A DNA stretch of 64,000 nucleotides from Brevipalpus yothersi (lineage: Eukaryota > Arthropoda > Arachnida > Trombidiformes > Tenuipalpidae): assembly GCA_003956705.1 (NCBI GenBank), contig QZCP01000778.1:376331-440330 (forward strand), read 5' to 3'. Below the pieces are notes generated by a model that was not told where the DNA came from, searched no databases, and saw only the letters and a list, made by a program, of their open reading frames with translations. This document shows positions 59,085 through 64,000 of the stretch, piece after piece. Each line of letters opens with the position of its first letter. The first letter of the stretch is position 1. The translations under genes and the position numbers were made by a program.

Positions 59085-61029
59085 GATGATGATAATGAGA
59101 GTTGGCGTGTGATTTAGGCCCAAACAGTAAGTTAAAAATGGGAACAACTATCGGTGTAAAAACACCACCACAAACACTCGTTATTAGAACTTTTTTTAAA
59201 AGCCTTCTCCTAAAATCGAATCACTTCCAATGAACTGAATTTTCAATCACACACAACAAAAGATTGAAATTTCGATAATTTTTATGTAAGTTGATCTCTC
59301 GTTTCACACCATTTCCGTATCAACAGCACGAAAAACAATTGATGAAGATGATGAAACAATCAGCTCTGTTCAAAATACAGTGAAAATGTTTTCCCGTGAA
59401 GTATTCAAGGCGATACTGAATGAGAGAGAGAGAAACAGAAAGGATGCAAGATAAGAGAGAGACTGATAGAGAGAGAGAGAGAAAGAAGGGGGAAGGAAAA
59501 AGGATTGCTCAACGATGAGGCAATTTTTTTGCAGTGTTTACTGATACCTTTAAAAGAATGTGATTCTCAGTTGCTTCATAAACATTGCTGCTGCCTTTTT
59601 TCCCATGACGTAATTCCACTCTCTCCGCCTCTTTTTCCCTCTTTTTCCCTCTTTTTCCCTCTTTTTTCCCTCTTTTTTCTCTCTTTTGGGAAAAGCGTCC
59701 TCTAGTGGTGAAGCTATGGTGCAATGAAAATGAGTCATCCTTGCTGTGAGGCTTCCGGTTGTGTGAGTTTCGGAATTACCGATTTCGAAAGATGACAAGT
59801 GAAAATAGATCATCATGAGGAGGGAAAATAGATATAATCGAAAGAAAGAAAGAAAGAAAGAAAAGCAGAGACAGGGAGAGAAAGAGATTTTTTTGTTCAT
59901 ATTTCGTTGTTCATTAAAGCTAGGGTTACTCTTCCTCTCATTTCGTAAAAGAGTGAGAGAGAATTTTGAAAGCTTATGTTTTTTTTTGAAAAATTTTCAT
60001 CATCATATAAGTGAGCTGTTAAAAGGCGTTCTGGATGATTTCGAAATCCTCACGATCCTTCATGATTTCTAGTGAACCATTTCAGAATCAAGGAAAGAGA
60101 GAGCGAGCGAGAGAGAGAGAGAACCAAGAGCTCTTTGATATACAGCGGATGTCGAAATCAGATGTGTGTAAATGCATCTTCTAGAAAAGTTGAGTGTCGA
60201 AATCGGCTCTTACCTCATGATGTAGGTACATGATATAGATTCAAATCGCTTGAGAGTAGAAAGTAGTTTTCGCAATTCTTTACCTTGCTAATGAGTCTTG
60301 TGATTTATTTGTTATTTTTTATGACTCTTTTTCTCTCTCCCGAAAAAAATAAAACTATGAAGAATATTAAATTTTTTTTCGACATAAATAAGTTGAATGG
60401 AAAAAAATTTCCACCTTGTTCACTCTATCTATCTGATTGATTCTATCATGTCAAGGCACCACTATAAATACTTTTTAATTTTTTATACACCATCTTAACG
60501 ATGGAACTTGCTGGTGCTTCCATTCAATCGACAGGATTGTGCAATGATCAACCCATTCAATTGCAACTGTGTGACTACCAGGTCTCAATTTCTCATGTTG
60601 AGAAATTCGGCCATGAACACCATACACACATTCACATCAGTCATTCTATATACTATGTTGAGTAAATTTTTGCGCAAAAAAATGATAGTTTATTCACTAA
60701 TTGGTACAAAAAAATAATGAGAGCTCTCATGTAATTACTTGAGGAAGATAGCAACAATTTAATGGGCTGTAAAAAAGTCGAAACTTAGTAAAAAATACAT
60801 CGAAAATATTGATACAAAGTGTCATTTTGGTGAGAAAAATAATAAATGATCGAGGAAAAATATAATGATAGATAATAAAAAAAGATGAATAAATGTTTTA
60901 ATAATAAAACACTCCTCATAGCAAACATTAGGCAACGATCAAATGAGTGGCAAGGCAATTTAAGTGATCTTTTTTCACTCTTTCTCACAATTGTGAGGGA
61001 ATATAGAGAGAAGATGATACTTTTTCCAT
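59085..61029. other. 1.9 kb intergenic interval upstream of the bZIP gene
   Basis: GA-rich patches (59422-59485, 60097-60122), a pyrimidine tandem repeat (59627-59690) and (GAAA)n at 59840-59865. No convincing exon. Confidence 0.5.
59627..59690. repeat. Imperfect tandem repeat of CCCTCTTTTT
   Basis: Five to six units of 10-11 pyrimidines forming a homopyrimidine tract with mirror-repeat character. Confidence 0.88.
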
Positions 61030-61713
61030 CTAATGGAAATTAAATTGATTTTGAGTACCAAACTTTTTCATCGCTAACTGAACCTTTTCAACAAGTCTAG
61101 ACAAACTTTTAATCTTCTCATAACCACGATCCTCTTGACTTACATCACCATCAATCGAACGTTTTTTACGACCTGCAGTCAAATTGATTGTTCCAGTGGT
61201 CACCATGGCGGTGATGAACAAGCTGAACACTGGCAGAAGAAGAGCTCCAATGCCAATGATAAAGGCAACTGGAATCAGCCAATAATAATCAGCTCTGGCA
61301 TACAATTCAGATGAATCCCAATAATCGTAACGGTGTTGACGCCAAGGATCAATCGGATATCCATGGCGAGCTCCATATCCACCGAAGCCACCTGTAAGAC
61401 CTCCTAAACCATAGCCATAAGGTGAAACACCTGAATGATAACCCTGAGTACTGGCTCCAGATAGACCCGATAAATAGGAAGGAACCATTGGTGAATATTC
61501 GAGGACACTTTCGGTGGCATTATTGGCACATTGAACGGGTACAAGGAATGAGGACAGAAGGTGTAGTAAAATTGTGAGATTAGTAGTCCACAAGCATGAT
61601 GCTTTGAAAAAATTGGGTCGCAATTTTGGAGAAAAGTATAGGCCAGATAATATGGAATACACAGACATGATGATAATGATGATGATGGCGATAAAAGCGA
61701 GAAAATTCTTCAC
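61030..61713 (-). CDS. Secreted/membrane protein with GRKKRS motif, paralogue 1
   Basis: Open frame of 227 residues. The N-terminus is hydrophobic in two stretches (residues about 4-20 and 46-60, ending VPVQCANN), suggesting a signal peptide. The true start may be an internal ATG at 61668. The middle is Gly/Tyr-rich (GYGLGGLTGGFGGYG). A strong membrane helix (YYWLIPVAFIIGIGALLLPVF) is followed by AGRKKRSID, a furin-type RKKR|S site, and a charged helix (EKIKSLSRLVEKVQLAMKKF). The arrangement helix, then GRKKRS, then amphipathic tail is shared with the gene at 62724-63371 on the same strand. No known domain is recognised. Function unknown. Confidence 0.7.
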   Translation of the reverse strand: MKNFLAFIAIIIIIIMSVYSILSGLYFSPKLRPNFFKASCLWTTNLTILLHLLSSFLVPVQCANNATESVLEYSPMVPSYLSGLSGASTQGYHSGVSPYGYGLGGLTGGFGGYGARHGYPIDPWRQHRYDYWDSSELYARADYYWLIPVAFIIGIGALLLPVFSLFITAMVTTGTINLTAGRKKRSIDGDVSQEDRGYEKIKSLSRLVEKVQLAMKKFGTQNQFNFH

Positions 61714-62723
61714 AAAAAATTCACAAAATTTCCAGAAAAAAACGATGACTACACTGAAGAACTGGTATATAAATGGCTGTTCTAAGTGTTACAATCAAGA
61801 CGATAACGAAACGGATCTTGTTCGATGGCCATCCGAAAACTAATAAAGTCATGAGAGCATCTTCTTAACTATCTTATACCTTAGCTATTCAGAATAAGTT
61901 TGATTGTGTGAGCAGCTGGAAAACATTGTTAATCTGATACTATTATCAAAAAAGTGAGACATCTTCTCAATGAATCCACAAGTCCATGAAGAGTCATGGC
62001 CTATTTGTGAGAATATTCTCTTTCATTGCAGAAAAAGAAAATCTTTGCTCAAATAAAGCAAGCAGCTTACGAAAGCGAGACAGAGGCCGACTGGCCTTAA
62101 AGTGGTGCTTACTGGTTACTCTTTATGAGAGTGATTATCTTCGATTGAAAGAGGACAAATAATTTTTGGGTGACATATGGATGGGTGAACCGTTAGATGT
62201 ATACTTTCTTTTATGAAAAGTGAACGATAATCGTCAAGATCCTTCTCTCACTTGGATCACATGAATGATGCTTCAGATTCCTTCCAGTTAAGCAAGGCAT
62301 AACCAAATCCGCTAACAAGTTTTTCATTATTCGAAAAGTTATCGTTCAGAATGATGTTTCTTTCTACCTAATTTGACTTGCTCTGGACATTATTCATCTT
62401 CCCTCTCTCTCCTTCGTTTTGTGTTTAACATTCCATTCGAGACGATAGAAAAAGTTTATTTTGCTATTAGATGCAAATTTTATTGGTCATCCAATTGAGT
62501 CAGAATTTTCTTTTCTCTCTCTCATCACTTGATATCGCCTCTCTTCGCTTTCTTAATTCTAACAAAGGTATATTACAAATTTTCTTGATAATATCAAATC
62601 ATTTGCCTTCGAAACACTTCAAGGGCAGTGAGCATGAATGGCAGAAATCAAGAGTTAAAAGCTTAATCAATCCGAAACGCAATCACAATTAATCTGGTCG
62701 ATTTGATTTGATCATGAAAATCA
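61714..62723. other. Spacer between the two GRKKRS paralogues
   Basis: About 1 kb. A TATA-like TTTATATA (minus strand, about 61766-61773) lies about 55 bases upstream of paralogue 1. Nothing else recognised. Confidence 0.45.
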
Positions 62724-63371
62724 TCATTTGTAAGGGTTGAAGCCATGCTTTTCAACAGATTTTTGTAGCATTTTTAAATATGATACTACCGTTTCACTAA
62801 GCAAATCTGATCCAGGACTAGATGATGACGAATCAGCTGATCGCTTCTTTCGACCGGTATACACAGCTGGTGGAGGTGGACTGAGAACTTGAGCAATAAA
62901 AGATGATAAGAATGGTATTAACATGAGACCAAGTCCAAATAGTAGAGCTATTGGAATCAAAGGTATCATATCTTGACGCCCAAAGCCGGTCAGATGATTT
63001 TGATAAGGTGAATTATTTTGACCCCAGATTCCATATTGTGGATCGAATCCAGTTCGCGCTGAACGAGAACGGCTTGAATGATTGGTTGAATTAGCTAAGC
63101 AGGGGAGGAACAAGAATGCTCATAAGTGGTATTCGTGGTTATCTTATAAGGAACCGATGATTGGTAATAATTATGATAAATTATCTCATCTGGCTGATGA
63201 TGAAATTCAAAAAAAATACCAGTAAGCAGAACGAGGTATCCTTTAACACTTACCTTTAAGTTCCGGAGTGGTTGATGCTGCTGTTTTTGCTGTTGCCACA
63301 CTGATCAAGGCTAACATAATTATTGAGGAGAACATGATGATAGTACACGATGAGAGTATGGAAAAATTCAT
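62724..63371 (-). CDS. Secreted/membrane protein with GRKKRS motif, paralogue 2
   Basis: Exons 63254-63371 and 62724-63094, joined in phase 1, encode 162 residues. Exon 1 is a classical signal peptide (MNFSILSSCTIIMFSSIIML, cleavage likely after ATA). After a Ser/Arg-rich segment with an N-glycosylation sequon (NSTNHSS) comes a membrane helix (PLIPIALLFGLGLMLIPFL), then GRKKRSAD and a C-terminal helix (SYLKMLQKSVEKHGF). These align with the same features of the gene at 61030-61713, so the two are tandem paralogues. It lacks the Gly/Tyr-rich segment. No family name can be given. Confidence 0.75.
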
Positions 63372-64000
63372 TTTGATATGATTGAAGAATGAGAGGTAAA
63401 TTTTACACTGAATTCGGTTACTAATATCACAATCAATGAAACTTATATGTATATATATAACAGATTAACTTGAAGTGGCCACGATCGAGCTTCAGTCGAA
63501 AGTGAAGTTCATGGTCGAAGCGAGTTAATCTTATATTCTGAACATTGATCCGGTATCACTTGGGCAACTATTGTGAAAGTGATCCAAAGTTTTCGGTACT
63601 AGTGAAAGGGCTTTTGATGATGAAAACACTTAAAGTTCATTTTTTGCCACTATCAGGCATCATCTTCATCACTTACCATCATCTTTTGGATGCCAATATC
63701 TTCTCTATTCATATTGAGATGAAGAGAAACGTTGAGAACAATGTCCGAAATAATATGCTCTGATTTCTCTAACGCTTTCGCTTGATCTTCGGTCTTTTCA
63801 TGATTTCATGCCTTAAAATATATAGATATACATGTGGTGTCTTCTACTACACATCAAGTATGAACGTTCAATAGAGTTGCTCGTCCGATTCATTTTCTTT
63901 TATCTCCATTTGCGTTCAGTTTCACTCGTGAATCGTCAAATGAATTCATGTTTGCATTCAATTCTTTGAAATCTGAATCCTTAACTCGATTTTACTCTCT
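63372..64000. other. Right-end intergenic DNA
   Basis: Contains the promoter of paralogue 2. A 72-codon plus-strand frame (63545-63763) has no recognisable product. Confidence 0.4.
63444..63459 (-). promoter_or_regulatory. TATA-like element of GRKKRS paralogue 2
   Basis: Alternating TATA run about 75-90 bases upstream of the ATG at 63371. Position fits a TATA box, but no initiator was identified. Confidence 0.3.

Noticed and set aside
1..64000. CRISPR arrays, tRNA/rRNA genes, bacterial-type elements, intact transposons
   Set aside because: Looked for direct repeats with spacers, B-box motifs and terminal inverted repeats by eye; none convincing.

Overview
The window is eukaryotic nuclear DNA, AT-rich, with protein genes split by mostly short GT-AG introns (about 55-450 bp). 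The gene content (NAD-dependent isocitrate dehydrogenase, HIBCH, SMUBP-2 helicase, CHMP5, SRP19, CIR1, AGPAT, a Zasp-like PDZ protein, C/EBP-gamma-like bZIP) is animal. The Zasp motif, a TATA plus TCAGTT promoter and the many Ser/Asn homopolymers suggest an arthropod. A compact-genome mite or other chelicerate is my best guess, but the lineage is an inference. Long (GA)n/(TC)n microsatellites are unusually frequent, and one 389-base run of N sits inside such an array.

Layout. 1-437: last exon of a Rab11-FIP (class II, Nuf-like) gene. 1960-6018: tandem duplication of the ESCRT-III gene CHMP5, with one canonical copy (4986-6018) and one strongly diverged copy (2600-3722). The proximal upstream DNA of the two copies is almost identical. 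6273-13512: three minus-strand genes (F-box/leucine-rich protein, IGHMBP2 helicase, HIBCH). 14729-16860: IDH3A, divergent from HIBCH. 16861-31147: a 14 kb gene desert studded with GA/TC arrays and the N gap. 31148-33054: TATA/Inr promoter and single-exon orphan class A GPCR. 36543-39007: secreted pancreatic-type lipase, convergent with a minus-strand AGPAT3-like acyltransferase (39477-41441). 41978-43665: CIR1 and SRP19 sharing a 373 bp divergent promoter. 44201-45023: small tropomyosin-like coiled-coil gene. 45431-47660: membrane protein with six EPIYDV repeats. 48338-49357: two small putative genes back to back. 50189-53501: Zasp-like PDZ gene without LIM domains. 54113-56350: weakly supported minus-strand exons, including a stretch resembling a TGF-beta family propeptide. 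58635-59084: C/EBP-gamma-like bZIP. 61030-63371: tandem pair of related secreted/membrane proteins with a GRKKRS motif.

There is no operon logic. Most named genes are housekeeping: mitochondrial catabolism (IDH3A and HIBCH, head to head), nucleic-acid helicase, SRP targeting, membrane lipid synthesis and ESCRT trafficking. The most unusual items are the EPIYDV-repeat membrane protein, the diverged CHMP5 duplicate with its homogenised upstream block, the reduced tropomyosin-like gene, the TGF-beta-propeptide-like exons with no visible cystine knot, and the paired GRKKRS proteins.
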